Counted from the stretch's first letter, positions 18,195-27,376 are shown. The stretch is 64,000 nt of DNA from an uncultured Clostridia bacterium (GCA_934476675.1 CAKSOE010000006.1:62001-126000), one strand, 5' to 3'. A program made the numbers and translations. The notes: generated by a model not told the origin, from the letters alone.

Positions 18195-19640
18195 ATGATA
18201 ACAAGAAAAAATAAAAGAACCGCAAGAATAGGTATATTTGCAGTGGCGCATGCCACCTACTGGAATCAGTTTGAGGGACTTTATGAAAGTCTTATGGGAT
18301 TTCACAAGGATTTATGCGACATGGTAAAGGCAAACGATGTGGAAATAATTGATTTCGGCATGATTGACAGCAGCGAAAAATCCTATGCTGCCGCAAAGAA
18401 AATGCAAGCTGCGGATTTGGACATTATTTTCTGCAATATGACAACGTATGCCACATCATCGGTGTTTGCGCCGATATTAAAAGAGGTTGACAGACCTGTT
18501 ATTCTGACGGCGCTTCAGCCGAGAAGAGCGCTGGATTACGATAAAGCAAACACATTTATGCAGCTTGAAAACGACAGTATATGCTCCGTACCGGAATTTA
18601 CGGGTGTTGCGATTCGTTTGGGGAAAAAGGTGCATGATGTAATTTTAGGCTGCCTTTACGATGACGAGCAGGCAAAAGCCGAAATTGCGCAGTGGTGCGA
18701 TATTGCAAAGGTTCTGCATGACTTGCGCGGCGCGAGAATGGGACTTATGGGACACGTCATGGAATCAATGTATGATATGCACGCAGATCCGACAGCTGTT
18801 TCGGCGGCGTTTCATCTTCATGTGCCGCTGATTGAGATGGACGATGTGTTAGACTTGTACAATACGGTAACAGAGGAGGAGGTTCAGAAAAAAATCAAAC
18901 TGATTGACGAGGAGTTTGATATGCCCGAACCGAAATCCGACCCCGTCACCTCAAAGCTTACCGATGAGGACAAATACCAGGCGGCAAAAAGCGCTGCTGC
19001 ACTTGATAAGCTGGTTGAAAAATTCAATCTCACAGGTCTGGCATATTACTATGAGGGACGCGAGGACAGCCTGCACAGAAAGGTTGCCACAACATTTATT
19101 GTCGGCAATTCGATACTGAACGCACAGGGAATACCTATGTGCGGAGAGTTTGACATAAAAACGTGCATTGCAATGCTCATTATGGATAGATTGGACATAG
19201 GAGGAAGCTTTGCGGAGCTGCACCCGTTTGATTTTAACGACAACGTAATTCTTATCGGTCATGACGGCCCGCATCATTTAAGAATTGCCGAGGGAAAGCC
19301 TGTTTTGAGAAGTCTGAAAAAATATCACGGAAAGCCGGGCAGCGGCGCGTCTGTTGAGTTCAAGCTGAAAGAAGGGCCTATAACGATGCTCGGAATAACG
19401 CAGACGGCAGAGGGCAAATTTAAGTTTGTAATCGGCGAGGGATATTCCAAGGAGGGCGAAATCCCTCCGACAGGCAATACCAACACAAGAGGTTGTTTTG
19501 AACCCGACACCAAAACCTTTATCAAAAAATGGGTAATGCAGGGGCCGACACATCATTATGCGCTCGGTATCGGACACCATGCCGATACAATCGCAAAAAT
19601 AGCTGATGTTCTCGGAATTGAGTATGTAATTGTAAAATAA
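18195..19640 (+). CDS. L-arabinose/L-fucose isomerase-family protein (481 aa)
   Basis: A cytoplasmic protein of the size of bacterial L-arabinose isomerases. The N-terminal half is Rossmann-like with the family's NMTTYATSSV and LTALQPRRALDY strings; the C-terminal half carries the metal-site candidates: Glu in MCGEFDIKTC, His in HDGPHHL and His in PTHHYALGIGHH. Family members interconvert aldoses and ketoses with a divalent metal. The sugar cannot be read from sequence; arabinose, fucose or a related deoxy sugar are options. It follows the module 2 glycosidase by 20 nt and precedes a GH43-like gene by 19 nt, so it likely processes a sugar released by that operon. Confidence 0.8.
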   Translation: MITRKNKRTARIGIFAVAHATYWNQFEGLYESLMGFHKDLCDMVKANDVEIIDFGMIDSSEKSYAAAKKMQAADLDIIFCNMTTYATSSVFAPILKEVDRPVILTALQPRRALDYDKANTFMQLENDSICSVPEFTGVAIRLGKKVHDVILGCLYDDEQAKAEIAQWCDIAKVLHDLRGARMGLMGHVMESMYDMHADPTAVSAAFHLHVPLIEMDDVLDLYNTVTEEEVQKKIKLIDEEFDMPEPKSDPVTSKLTDEDKYQAAKSAAALDKLVEKFNLTGLAYYYEGREDSLHRKVATTFIVGNSILNAQGIPMCGEFDIKTCIAMLIMDRLDIGGSFAELHPFDFNDNVILIGHDGPHHLRIAEGKPVLRSLKKYHGKPGSGASVEFKLKEGPITMLGITQTAEGKFKFVIGEGYSKEGEIPPTGNTNTRGCFEPDTKTFIKKWVMQGPTHHYALGIGHHADTIAKIADVLGIEYVIVK

Positions 19641-19659
19641 TTTTACGGGGGAGTATTAT

Positions 19660-20748
19660 ATGAACACTTGTTTCAGACCGGGTGAGGAGTGGTTTGATAC
19701 GGATGGCAAACCTATTCAGGCACACGGCGGTTCGGTGATATATGCGGACGGTAAATACTACTGGTTCGGAGAAAACAAAGAAAAAACACTTCCAGACAGC
19801 GGCATATGGCACTGGGGAGTGCGCCTTTATTCGTCGGAGGATTTGTATAACTGGAAAAACGAGGGCATTATTGTGCCGCCGTCGGAGGATTACGAGAATC
19901 CTCTGCATCCGACACAGTATATGGACAGACCGCATATTATCTATAACGCAAAAACAAAGAAATTCATAATGTGGATAAAAATTATGGGCAGAGAAAACAT
20001 GGGCGATCAGTACATGGTTATAGCAACTGCCGATAAAATTACCGATGAATTTAAAATTATCGGAACAAGACAGCCGCTCGGGTACAGCTCGGGAGATTTT
20101 GACCTCATGGTTGACGAAGCATCGCAAAAGGCATACATATTTTTTGATAAGGTGCATGATTTTGTTCATCATGAGCATCCGCACAAGGATATAGTCTGTG
20201 CGGAGCTTACGGACGACTATACCGACCTTACCGGAAATTACGGAAATTATCATGACAATACTCCGTATCAGGTGGGGATTGAGGCGCCTGCCGTATGCAG
20301 ACGCGGCGGCAGGCTGTATATGTTTTTGAGCCGCACAACCGGATATGTTCCAAATCCTACCGAGTGTGTTGTTTCGGACGGATATTTCGGGCCGTGGGAA
20401 TGGCTGGGACGAGTGCATGCGGATAAAGAAAATCTGTCTTTCAGAAGCCAGATTTCATCTGTATTCAAGCACCCCGGGAAAAAGGATTTGTATATTGCGC
20501 TTGCCGACAGGTGGCTTATGAATCTGCCGGAGGATTTGCCGGATAATCTGTTCGAGATTGCAAACAGCAAGGGAGACGACAGATACGAAACCCTTTATGA
20601 TGCGCGGTATGATGAGGTTATACGCCTTAATACGCCGAAACTCAGAGATATGTCTGCGGCGAGGTATGTGTGGCTGCCGATTTTGTTTGAAAACGGCAAG
20701 CCTGTAATACGTTGGTTTGATGAATGGAAATGGGAGGATTTTGAATGA
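19660..20748 (+). CDS. GH43-like five-bladed propeller glycosidase, cytoplasmic (362 aa)
   Basis: There is no signal peptide. The N terminus (IQAHGGSVIYADGKYYWFGE) is typical of GH43 subfamilies related to exo-beta-1,3-galactanases (GH43_24 and GH43_34 groups). Candidate active-site acids are the Asp in SSGDFDLMVDE and the Glu in GIEAPAVCRRGG, placed as in the GH43 fold. In these subfamilies the usual N-terminal catalytic Asp is replaced, and here too the first blade shows AHGG instead of the usual Asp-containing motif. A role in trimming imported galactose- or arabinose-containing oligosaccharides is plausible. It ends in ATGA overlapping the start of the GH5 gene, so translation of the two is probably coupled. 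Confidence 0.78.
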   Translation: MNTCFRPGEEWFDTDGKPIQAHGGSVIYADGKYYWFGENKEKTLPDSGIWHWGVRLYSSEDLYNWKNEGIIVPPSEDYENPLHPTQYMDRPHIIYNAKTKKFIMWIKIMGRENMGDQYMVIATADKITDEFKIIGTRQPLGYSSGDFDLMVDEASQKAYIFFDKVHDFVHHEHPHKDIVCAELTDDYTDLTGNYGNYHDNTPYQVGIEAPAVCRRGGRLYMFLSRTTGYVPNPTECVVSDGYFGPWEWLGRVHADKENLSFRSQISSVFKHPGKKDLYIALADRWLMNLPEDLPDNLFEIANSKGDDRYETLYDARYDEVIRLNTPKLRDMSAARYVWLPILFENGKPVIRWFDEWKWEDFE

Positions 20749-22658
20749 GAAGCATACTAAAAAAAGCAATGGCAGCAATTCTGTCGGGGGCAGTGGTACT
20801 TTCATCGGCGGCGTATGCGGAAAAAGCGGTGTACGATAAGGCAACAAATACTGTCACGGTTGACGCGTCGGGATATTCGACCGTCAGCATAGTGCCGGAA
20901 AATGCGGACGTAAGCGATAAGGATAACATTATTTATATAAATCAGACCGCAATGGATTTCGGAGCGCAGGCAAGTTTTGTTTTGCAGGATAATCCAGCCG
21001 ACGGCGACTATATTATATCTCTCGGAAACGGTGCAGATACCTCGGAGGTAAAGAAAATCAAGTTTACCGTCGGGGGAAGTGAAGAAGAATATCCGTTTTA
21101 CGCATCGTTCAAAAAGAACGATGATAACAGCCTTACAGCGAGTACGGAATTTACAAGCGCAGTGTCGGGAACGATGCTTTTTGTGCTTTACGGCAAGGAC
21201 GGCACACTGATTGATGTAAATGTGCAGAACGTTACGGAAACGGGAATTAAGGAGCATACCTTTAAAAACTGCGAAAGCGGTCAGAAGATAAAGCTTATGC
21301 TGTGGAAGAATATTGATAATATGGAAACCGTTTCAAAGCCTTATGAAATTCCGACCGATGATATAACGTCAGCTCCCGATGTTCTGCGCGTGACGGAAAG
21401 CGGCGAGCTGGCGAAAAACGACGGCAAGGCAGTTCAGCTTAAAGGCGTGAATTTCGGCGGCTGGCTTATACAGGAAACGTGGATGTGTCCGGTTATGGCG
21501 TTTAACGGAAATATAACTGTCAGAAACAATACGGAAAACGGCTGGGCAATGCTTGATACGCTTGACGAGCTTGAAGCACGCTTCGGCAAGGACGAAGCCG
21601 CAAAGCTTATTGCAAATTACCAGGATAATTACATAACCGAACAGGATTTTAAAAACGTAAAGGATATGGGATTTAACTGTGTAAGGATTCCGTTCTGGTA
21701 CAGAAATTTTATGTCCGATGAAAACGGAACGTATATTACCTCCGACGATAACGATAACCCGGGCTTTAAAAAGCTTGATTGGGCGTGTGATATGGCAGAA
21801 AAGTATGGTTTGTATCTGATATTTGATATGCACGGCTGCCCGGGCGGTCAGAACGGCGACCATTCAAGCGGAAAAACAGGCAGAAACTACCTTTATAAAG
21901 AAGAAAAATACCAGAATATTATGGAGGATTTGTGGGTAAAGATTGCCGGAAGATATAAAAACAGAACCTGTGTTGCGGCGTACGATATAATGAATGAACC
22001 GCTTAATAATGCCGATGCGGCGCATAATGTAGAAGAAAAGTACCGCGCGGATGTGTGGAGTGATACAACGCTGCGAACAAGTGTATATGACAGAATGGTT
22101 AAGGCTGTAAGGCGTGCAGACCCATATCATGTGATTACGCTTGAAGCAATCTGGCGCATGAAGTTTCTGCCCGACCCGTCGGAGTACGGCTGGACGAATA
22201 TGATGTACCAGCTTCATTCCTATGATACCTCGGACGCAACAACAACGGAACTGGTAAATTCGCTTGAAAAGGCAAAAAACAGCTATCACACGGCGGCATT
22301 TATGGGTGAGTTTAATCCGCAGGTGTATAACAAAAATATAACCGCGCAGATGAACGCTAAGGGCATAAGTTATACCATGTGGAATTACAAGGCAACCGCC
22401 CTCGGCGGCGGCAGCAACGAGCAATGGGGACTGTACAGCAGAACTTATACGGCAAGCGATATGTATGCCGTTATGGGTGCAGACGCGGCGAATAAGGTAA
22501 ACAGCACATGGAGCAGCAGCGGCGGAGTTATGTTCCACCTCGGCGCTCTTACTGACGAACAGATAAAGCAGCTTTACACAAAATGGTGGACAAAAGAATA
22601 TCTTGCCACGGAAAACGGCTTTACGCTGAACAGTACTCTTAAAGGATATTTACAATAA
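20745..22658 (+). CDS. Secreted GH5 glycoside hydrolase (637 aa)
   Basis: Signal peptide at 1-26, a beta-rich N-terminal region to about 210, then a GH5 barrel beginning LKGVNFGGWLIQETWM. Conserved features: RIPFWYRNF, FDMHGCPGGQNGDHSSG, acid/base Glu418 in YDIMNEP, QLHSYD, and nucleophile Glu522 in FMGEFNP. The NFGGWL opening and DMHG.PG.QNG string resemble exo-beta-1,3-glucanase-type GH5 subfamilies, although cellulase or mannanase activity cannot be ruled out. No SLH, dockerin or sortase signal is seen. It overlaps the GH43-like gene by 4 nt and is last in the operon before a strong terminator. Confidence 0.85.
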   Translation: MRSILKKAMAAILSGAVVLSSAAYAEKAVYDKATNTVTVDASGYSTVSIVPENADVSDKDNIIYINQTAMDFGAQASFVLQDNPADGDYIISLGNGADTSEVKKIKFTVGGSEEEYPFYASFKKNDDNSLTASTEFTSAVSGTMLFVLYGKDGTLIDVNVQNVTETGIKEHTFKNCESGQKIKLMLWKNIDNMETVSKPYEIPTDDITSAPDVLRVTESGELAKNDGKAVQLKGVNFGGWLIQETWMCPVMAFNGNITVRNNTENGWAMLDTLDELEARFGKDEAAKLIANYQDNYITEQDFKNVKDMGFNCVRIPFWYRNFMSDENGTYITSDDNDNPGFKKLDWACDMAEKYGLYLIFDMHGCPGGQNGDHSSGKTGRNYLYKEEKYQNIMEDLWVKIAGRYKNRTCVAAYDIMNEPLNNADAAHNVEEKYRADVWSDTTLRTSVYDRMVKAVRRADPYHVITLEAIWRMKFLPDPSEYGWTNMMYQLHSYDTSDATTTELVNSLEKAKNSYHTAAFMGEFNPQVYNKNITAQMNAKGISYTMWNYKATALGGGSNEQWGLYSRTYTASDMYAVMGADAANKVNSTWSSSGGVMFHLGALTDEQIKQLYTKWWTKEYLATENGFTLNSTLKGYLQ

Positions 22659-22659
22659 T

Positions 22660-22703
22660 AACAGCAAAAACACTCCTCGTATCAGAGGGGTGTTTTTGCT
22701 GTT
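22660..22703 (+). terminator. Strong terminator ending the module 2 operon
   Basis: A 19-bp stem with one G-T wobble and a 6-nt loop (GTATCA); the right arm contains TGTTTTTGCTGTT. Its last bases form the start of the tadA -35 box, so termination and the next promoter are packed together. Confidence 0.88.
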
Positions 22704-22729
22704 GACAAAAATGCGGTATATGATATAAT
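22702..22729 (+). promoter_or_regulatory. Sigma-A promoter of tadA
   Basis: TTGACA, 16 nt, TATAAT; the ATG lies 30 nt after the -10 box. The -35 box shares two bases with the terminator stem. Confidence 0.85.
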
Positions 22730-22759
22730 TATAGAAAAAAACATTGTTCGGGGAATTAT

Positions 22760-23227
22760 ATGGAAGAAAAATTTATGCGCGAGGCAATCCGACAGGCTAA
22801 AAAGGCGGCGGATATAGGCGAAATGCCGATTGGCGCCGTTATAGTCCGGAACGGGAAAATTGTTTCGAGAGGTTACAATAAGCGTGAAAAAAAGAAAAAT
22901 GCACTGCTTCATGCCGAAGTTGACGCAATAAATAAGGCTTGCAGACGATTGGGCGGCTGGCGGCTGCCGGAATGTGATATGTATGTCACGTTAGAGCCGT
23001 GTCCGATGTGTGCGGGAGCGATTCTCAATGCACGTATAGATAACGTGTATTTCGGTGCGTTTGATAAAAAATCCGGCTGCGGCGGCTCGGTGATAAATCT
23101 GTTTGATATGAAATTATGCAACTATACCGTGAATGTTACCGGAGGAATTATGGAGGAAAAGTGTTCGGAAATAATTAAGGGCTTTTTCAGGCAATTAAGA
23201 AATAGTAAAGGTAACAAAACAGAATAA
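22760..23227 (+). CDS. tadA: tRNA-specific adenosine deaminase
   Basis: A 155-residue zinc deaminase. Zinc ligands are His51 and the pair Cys81/Cys84 (PCPMCAG), with proton-shuttle Glu53 (HAEVDA). It converts the wobble adenosine of tRNA-Arg(ACG) to inosine in the cytoplasm. The Asn in GYNKRE and the GAFDKKSGCGG loop after the zinc site fit TadA rather than cytidine or guanine deaminase. It has its own promoter and is not functionally tied to the glycan genes around it. Confidence 0.93.
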   Translation: MEEKFMREAIRQAKKAADIGEMPIGAVIVRNGKIVSRGYNKREKKKNALLHAEVDAINKACRRLGGWRLPECDMYVTLEPCPMCAGAILNARIDNVYFGAFDKKSGCGGSVINLFDMKLCNYTVNVTGGIMEEKCSEIIKGFFRQLRNSKGNKTE

Positions 23228-23283
23228 TCGGGCAGATTGGCATAATAGTATAAAAAATAAATTATAATTGTCATATTAATATA

Positions 23284-23312
23284 TTCAAATTACAAGCGGA
23301 CAGCATTATAAT
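23284..23312 (+). promoter_or_regulatory. Possible promoter of the GH2 gene
   Basis: TTCAAA, 17 nt, TATAAT, with the start codon 34 nt downstream. The -35 box is weak, which would suit an activated gene. Confidence 0.45.
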
Positions 23313-23345
23313 TAAATTAAAAACTTATGCAGCAGCACGGGGGAA

Positions 23346-25643
23346 ATGGATATGTTTAATTGGAAAATTGCCTATGCACCGAATTTTTTATGCAGTAAAT
23401 TTAAAATTTCGACAATTGCGGATATAAAAAACTCCGGTATGAATATAATCAGTGCAGAAGTGCCGGGAAATTTCGAGTTAGACTTAATGCGCGGGGGGAA
23501 AATACCCGATTTATATTACTCAACCAATACACTTGAAGCGCAGAAGCTTGAAAATATGCACGTATGGTACTTTTCGGAGTTTGACGCTGAGGATAAAAAT
23601 TCGCATCTTTGCTTTGAGGGCATTGATACGATTTCGGAAATATATGTAAACGGAAAACTTGTTAAAAAAACAGACAATATGTTTATGTCATATGATGTAT
23701 ATGCCGATCTGAAATACGGAAAAAACGAAGTTATCGTACATATTCTGCCGGTATGTATAGAGGCGAGAAAGTACGAAATTCCTCCGCTGTGCTTTGCGTT
23801 TAAATATAATTTTGCCTCGCTCAATATAAGAAAGGCGGCTCATATGTTCGGCTGGGATATTATGCCCAGAATTGTTTCGGCAGGAATATGGAAACCCGTA
23901 ACGCTTGTGAAAAACAAAGAGGATAAGATAAAGGACGTATATTTCACAACGAATTTTATAGATAAAAAAAACAATTCGGCGCAGCTGCGATTCTGTATTA
24001 ATACGGATATATCGGGCGATTATGCCACAGACTATTCGGTAAGAATATGCGGAGAATGCGGCGAAAGTACGTTTGAAGAAAATGAAATTATGTGGAATAA
24101 CGGATTTCAGTTTAATTTCACCGTTAACAATGTAAAGCTTTGGTATCCTAAAAATCACGGTAAACCGAATTTATATAAAACGCAAGTTGAGCTGCTGTAT
24201 AAAAACAATACGGTTGATACATATGAGCTTAATGTCGGAATACGTACGGCGGAGCTTGATGTAAGCGACAGCAGCGAAAGATGCATCGGTGATTTTTGCC
24301 TTAAAGTTAACGGTGAGCGGATATTTGTGTTGGGAACAAACTGGGTTCCGTTGGACGCTTTTCATTCGCAGGATGAAAAAAGGCTTGACAAGGCACTTGA
24401 AATGCTCGGCGATTTAGGCTGCAATGCTGTGAGATGCTGGGGAGGAAACGTGTACGAAAGTGACAGATTCTTTGATTTCTGCGACAGTCACGGTATCATG
24501 GTATGGCAGGACTTTGCAATGGGCTGCGGCGTTTATCCGCAGGACGAAAGCTTTTCAAAAAAACTTGCAGATGAAGCGGTATTTCAGATAAAGCGTCTGC
24601 GCAATCACCCCTCATTGGTATTGTGGGCAGGGGATAATGAATGTGATTTGGCTTACAGCGAGTGGACAGGATATTCAAAAGACCCGAACAACAACGAATT
24701 AACACGCAAGCTGCTGAAAAAATTGGTTGAAATTTATGATTATTCAAGACCGTATCTTGCAAGCTCGCCGTTTATAAGCCGAAAAGCGTATGAAAGCGGA
24801 TTGCCGCTGCCGGAGGATCATTTATGGGGACCGAGAGATTATTTTAAGGGCGAATTTTATAAAAATGCAAAAAGCCGCTTTGCGTCGGAAACGGGTTATC
24901 AGGGAATGCCGTCTCCCAAATCGCTTAACCGATTTTTAAGCCGTCCCGAGGTGATTTTTAAAGATAACGGCGAACCGACAGATGAGTATACCGTTCATGC
25001 GGCTTCGCCGGAAGTTGATAAAAAATCTCCGTACATTTATCGGATCGGGCTGACATACAGCCAGATAATAACGCTGTTCGGCAAGGCGGAGCGGGAAATT
25101 GACGATTTAATCAGACAGAGTCAGATTTCGCAGGCAGAGGCAAAAAAATATTTTATAGAAAAATTCCGGATTAAAAAATGGTATTGTACGGGCATAATCT
25201 GGTGGAATCTTTTAGACGGATGGCCGCAGGTTTCCGATGCGGTAGTGGACTATTACTTCTGCAGGAAACTGGCATACAATTATATAAAACGTTCTCAGCA
25301 GCCTGTCTGCCTTATGTTTGACGAACCGCAGAACAATAAAATTACTCTGTATGCGGTGAATGATTTAACCCATGATGTATCGTTTGATTATGAAATAACC
25401 GAGGTTTACAGCGGAAAGAAAATTTGCGGCTCAAAAGTCACCGTTCCGGCAGATTCGGCAGCAGCGGCAGCGGAGATAATTACAGAAAACGATGAGCAAA
25501 AGTTCTATCTGATAGAGTGGACGTTTAACGGCGAACGGTACAAAAATCATTATTGCACAAACCTGTTGAATATTGATTACAAAAAATATTTATCCGCTCT
25601 GAAAAAATGCGGATTTGATGAGTTTGAGGGATTTGACAAGTAA
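23346..25643 (+). CDS. GH2 beta-mannosidase-like enzyme, cytoplasmic (765 aa)
   Basis: Domain order is that of GH2 beta-mannosidases: N-terminal jelly roll (PGNFELDLMRGGKIPDLYY; AAHMFGWDIMPRIVSAGIW), Ig-like domain, then the barrel from about residue 320 (GTNWVPLDAFHSQDEKR, NAVRCWGGNVYESD, WQDFAMGCGVYP). Glu432 in GDNEC is the expected acid/base and Glu515 in ASETGYQG the expected nucleophile. It has no signal peptide, so it would hydrolyse imported beta-linked oligosaccharides. The ATG at 23346 lies only 2 nt from GGGGG; the in-frame ATG at 23352 has better spacing and may be the true start. Other GH2 exo-activities are possible. Confidence 0.85.
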   Translation: MDMFNWKIAYAPNFLCSKFKISTIADIKNSGMNIISAEVPGNFELDLMRGGKIPDLYYSTNTLEAQKLENMHVWYFSEFDAEDKNSHLCFEGIDTISEIYVNGKLVKKTDNMFMSYDVYADLKYGKNEVIVHILPVCIEARKYEIPPLCFAFKYNFASLNIRKAAHMFGWDIMPRIVSAGIWKPVTLVKNKEDKIKDVYFTTNFIDKKNNSAQLRFCINTDISGDYATDYSVRICGECGESTFEENEIMWNNGFQFNFTVNNVKLWYPKNHGKPNLYKTQVELLYKNNTVDTYELNVGIRTAELDVSDSSERCIGDFCLKVNGERIFVLGTNWVPLDAFHSQDEKRLDKALEMLGDLGCNAVRCWGGNVYESDRFFDFCDSHGIMVWQDFAMGCGVYPQDESFSKKLADEAVFQIKRLRNHPSLVLWAGDNECDLAYSEWTGYSKDPNNNELTRKLLKKLVEIYDYSRPYLASSPFISRKAYESGLPLPEDHLWGPRDYFKGEFYKNAKSRFASETGYQGMPSPKSLNRFLSRPEVIFKDNGEPTDEYTVHAASPEVDKKSPYIYRIGLTYSQIITLFGKAEREIDDLIRQSQISQAEAKKYFIEKFRIKKWYCTGIIWWNLLDGWPQVSDAVVDYYFCRKLAYNYIKRSQQPVCLMFDEPQNNKITLYAVNDLTHDVSFDYEITEVYSGKKICGSKVTVPADSAAAAAEIITENDEQKFYLIEWTFNGERYKNHYCTNLLNIDYKKYLSALKKCGFDEFEGFDK

Positions 25644-25671
25644 CTGTAAAAAATTACAGTTACTTGTTTTT
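25637..25671 (+). terminator. Terminator of the GH2 gene
   Basis: A perfect 13-bp stem (CAAGTAACTGTAA and complement), AAAA loop and TTTTT tail; the left arm includes the GH2 stop codon. Confidence 0.9.
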
Positions 25672-25987
25672 ACGGTTTTATATTTCCGTTAGTTTCAATA
25701 ATATATGGCGAATATGTTTTTTGACAAACTTAACAGTCTTTTTTAAAAGCAGTTTCACTTATTCACATTATCCTTATTTTTATAAAGCAGTCTATCCTCA
25801 GCTTCACAATTATATTTAATATAATTTGCTGTCGTAGACTATTTTTGTATTTCAAGAAAATTTATCATAAAACTGCAATCTAATCCGTTGCAAGTTTTAT
25901 TATTCGATGTGCGGCGAGCTGAAAGCCGCACGCAAGCAGACAGGTTATCCGATATTTTAATTAAAACGCTGTCACCTGATATTGTAC
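25672..25987 (+). other. Intergenic region, no gene seen
   Basis: About 315 nt, strongly AT-rich. The only structures noticed are a 7-bp hairpin GTGCGGC/GCCGCAC at 25909-25931 and, at its right edge, the direct repeats upstream of the next promoter. A 60-codon minus-strand frame (25839-26021) looks accidental. Confidence 0.6.
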
Positions 25988-26018
25988 GGACTAAAATTAC
26001 ATAAAATTGGACTAAAAT
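25988..26018 (+). repeat. Two GGACTAAAAT direct repeats, probable operator
   Basis: GGACTAAAAT occurs at 25988 and 26009, exactly 21 bp apart (two helical turns), and both copies continue as T/C-AC. They end 4 nt before the -35 box of the next gene, the position expected of an activator site. Confidence 0.65.
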
Positions 26019-26022
26019 CACG

Positions 26023-26050
26023 TTGATATGTAATTTCGGTATGATATAAT
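26023..26050 (+). promoter_or_regulatory. Promoter of the GH109-like gene
   Basis: TTGATA, 16 nt, TATAAT, with the ATG 37 nt after the -10 box. Confidence 0.8.
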
Positions 26051-26087
26051 TAAGGTATAATATTTGCTTTTATACGGAGGTGCAGTC

Positions 26088-27293
26088 ATGGAGGATATAA
26101 GAATAGGATATATCGGATTGGGACAAAGAGGAATGGGGTTGTTAAAGGACGTAGTGCTCAGTCAGCAGGAAAAGGTTACAGCTGTGTGCGATGTCTATGC
26201 GGACAGATGTGCGGAGGGCGCAGACGAGGTTGAAAAGTCGGGACAGCCGCGCCCGGAAGAATACGGCGATTTCAACGATGTAATTAATGATAAAAATGTA
26301 AATACCGTTATCATTGCCACGGCATGGGAAAGCCATGTTGAAATAGCTGTCGCTGCAATGAAGGCCGGTAAGGCTGTTGCAATGGAGGTAGGCGGAGCGT
26401 ATACGATTGAGCAGTGCTATGAGCTGGTTAAAACATATGAGGAAACAAAAACGCCATTTATGTTCCTTGAAAATTGTTGTTTCGGCAGACGTGAAATGAT
26501 GGCGCTGAATATGGTGCAAAACGGTCTTTTGGGCGAAATTGTGCATTGCGAGGGCGGTTATCAGCATGATTTGCGTGAGGAAATTGCATACGGAAAGGAA
26601 AACAGGCATTACAGATTGAGAAATTATCTTATGCGTAATTGCGAAAATTACCCCACGCATGACTTAGGCCCGATTGCAAAGATACTCGAAATAAATCATG
26701 GAAACAGAATGATTACTCTTACATCAACGGCGTCAAAATCCGCCGGTCTGCATGAATACATTATGCAGAACAAAAAAGACGATGAACAGCTGAAAAATGC
26801 GGTGTTTGCACAGGGAGATATTATAACGACTGTTATAAAATGTGCGCGCGGCGAAACCGTGGTGCTTACTCTTGATACAACCTTGCCGCGCTATTACAGC
26901 AGAGGTTTTATTGTACGAGGAACAAAGGGTATGTATGAGGAGGTTACGGATTCGGTATTTTTAGATGCCGCAGGAGATGCGAAGCATGATTTTGACTGGC
27001 GCAAAGAATGTATCGGAAATGCGGAAAAATACAAAGAGGAATGGGAACATCCCATATGGAAGAAATATATTGAGGACGGAGTGCAGGGAACGCACGACGG
27101 CATGGATTGGCTGGAATTTAAGGTGTTCTTTGACGCGCTGAGAGAGGATAAGCCGATGCCGATAGATGTGTATGACGCCGCAAGCTGGATGGCAATAACG
27201 GCATTGTCCGAAGAATCAATCTCAAAGGGCGGGGCTGTCGTTAATATTCCCGATTTCACAAACGGAAAGTGGCACAGAAACATTATTGATTAA
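26088..27293 (+). CDS. Gfo/Idh/MocA-family protein, GH109-like (401 aa)
   Basis: The start at 26088 follows ACGGAGG at ideal spacing; the in-frame TTG at 26064 lies within the ribosome-site region and is rejected. The N-terminal NAD-binding fold starts IRIGYIGLGQRG; then TAWESHVEIAVAAMKAGKAVAMEVG. The string YPTHDLGPIAKIL (Tyr188, His191) with NRHYRLRN before it is the hallmark of GH109 NAD-dependent alpha-N-acetylgalactosaminidases and their relatives. Described GH109 enzymes are often exported by a Tat signal; this one has no signal peptide. It may be a cytoplasmic glycosidase or a sugar dehydrogenase. It is a single-gene unit with its own promoter and terminator. Confidence 0.8.
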   Translation: MEDIRIGYIGLGQRGMGLLKDVVLSQQEKVTAVCDVYADRCAEGADEVEKSGQPRPEEYGDFNDVINDKNVNTVIIATAWESHVEIAVAAMKAGKAVAMEVGGAYTIEQCYELVKTYEETKTPFMFLENCCFGRREMMALNMVQNGLLGEIVHCEGGYQHDLREEIAYGKENRHYRLRNYLMRNCENYPTHDLGPIAKILEINHGNRMITLTSTASKSAGLHEYIMQNKKDDEQLKNAVFAQGDIITTVIKCARGETVVLTLDTTLPRYYSRGFIVRGTKGMYEEVTDSVFLDAAGDAKHDFDWRKECIGNAEKYKEEWEHPIWKKYIEDGVQGTHDGMDWLEFKVFFDALREDKPMPIDVYDAASWMAITALSEESISKGGAVVNIPDFTNGKWHRNIID

Positions 27294-27296
27294 AAT

Positions 27297-27337
27297 AAAA
27301 AGATGTATAAAAAGTAATTTTTTATACATCTTTTTTT
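27297..27337 (+). terminator. Terminator of the GH109-like gene
   Basis: A 12-bp stem (GATGTATAAAAA and complement), extendable by an A5/T5 flank, ending in seven T. Confidence 0.88.
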
Positions 27338-27347
27338 GTGCAAGATG

Positions 27348-27376
27348 TTGCTTTTTTCTATAAATTATAATATAAT
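27348..27376 (+). promoter_or_regulatory. Promoter of the stalk-domain protein gene
   Basis: TTGCTT, 17 nt, TATAAT; start codon 52 nt downstream. Confidence 0.65.

Noticed and set aside
25839..26021. 60-codon minus-strand frame in the intergenic region before the GH109-like gene
   Set aside because: No ribosome site, no homology seen, and it overlaps the operator-like repeats.
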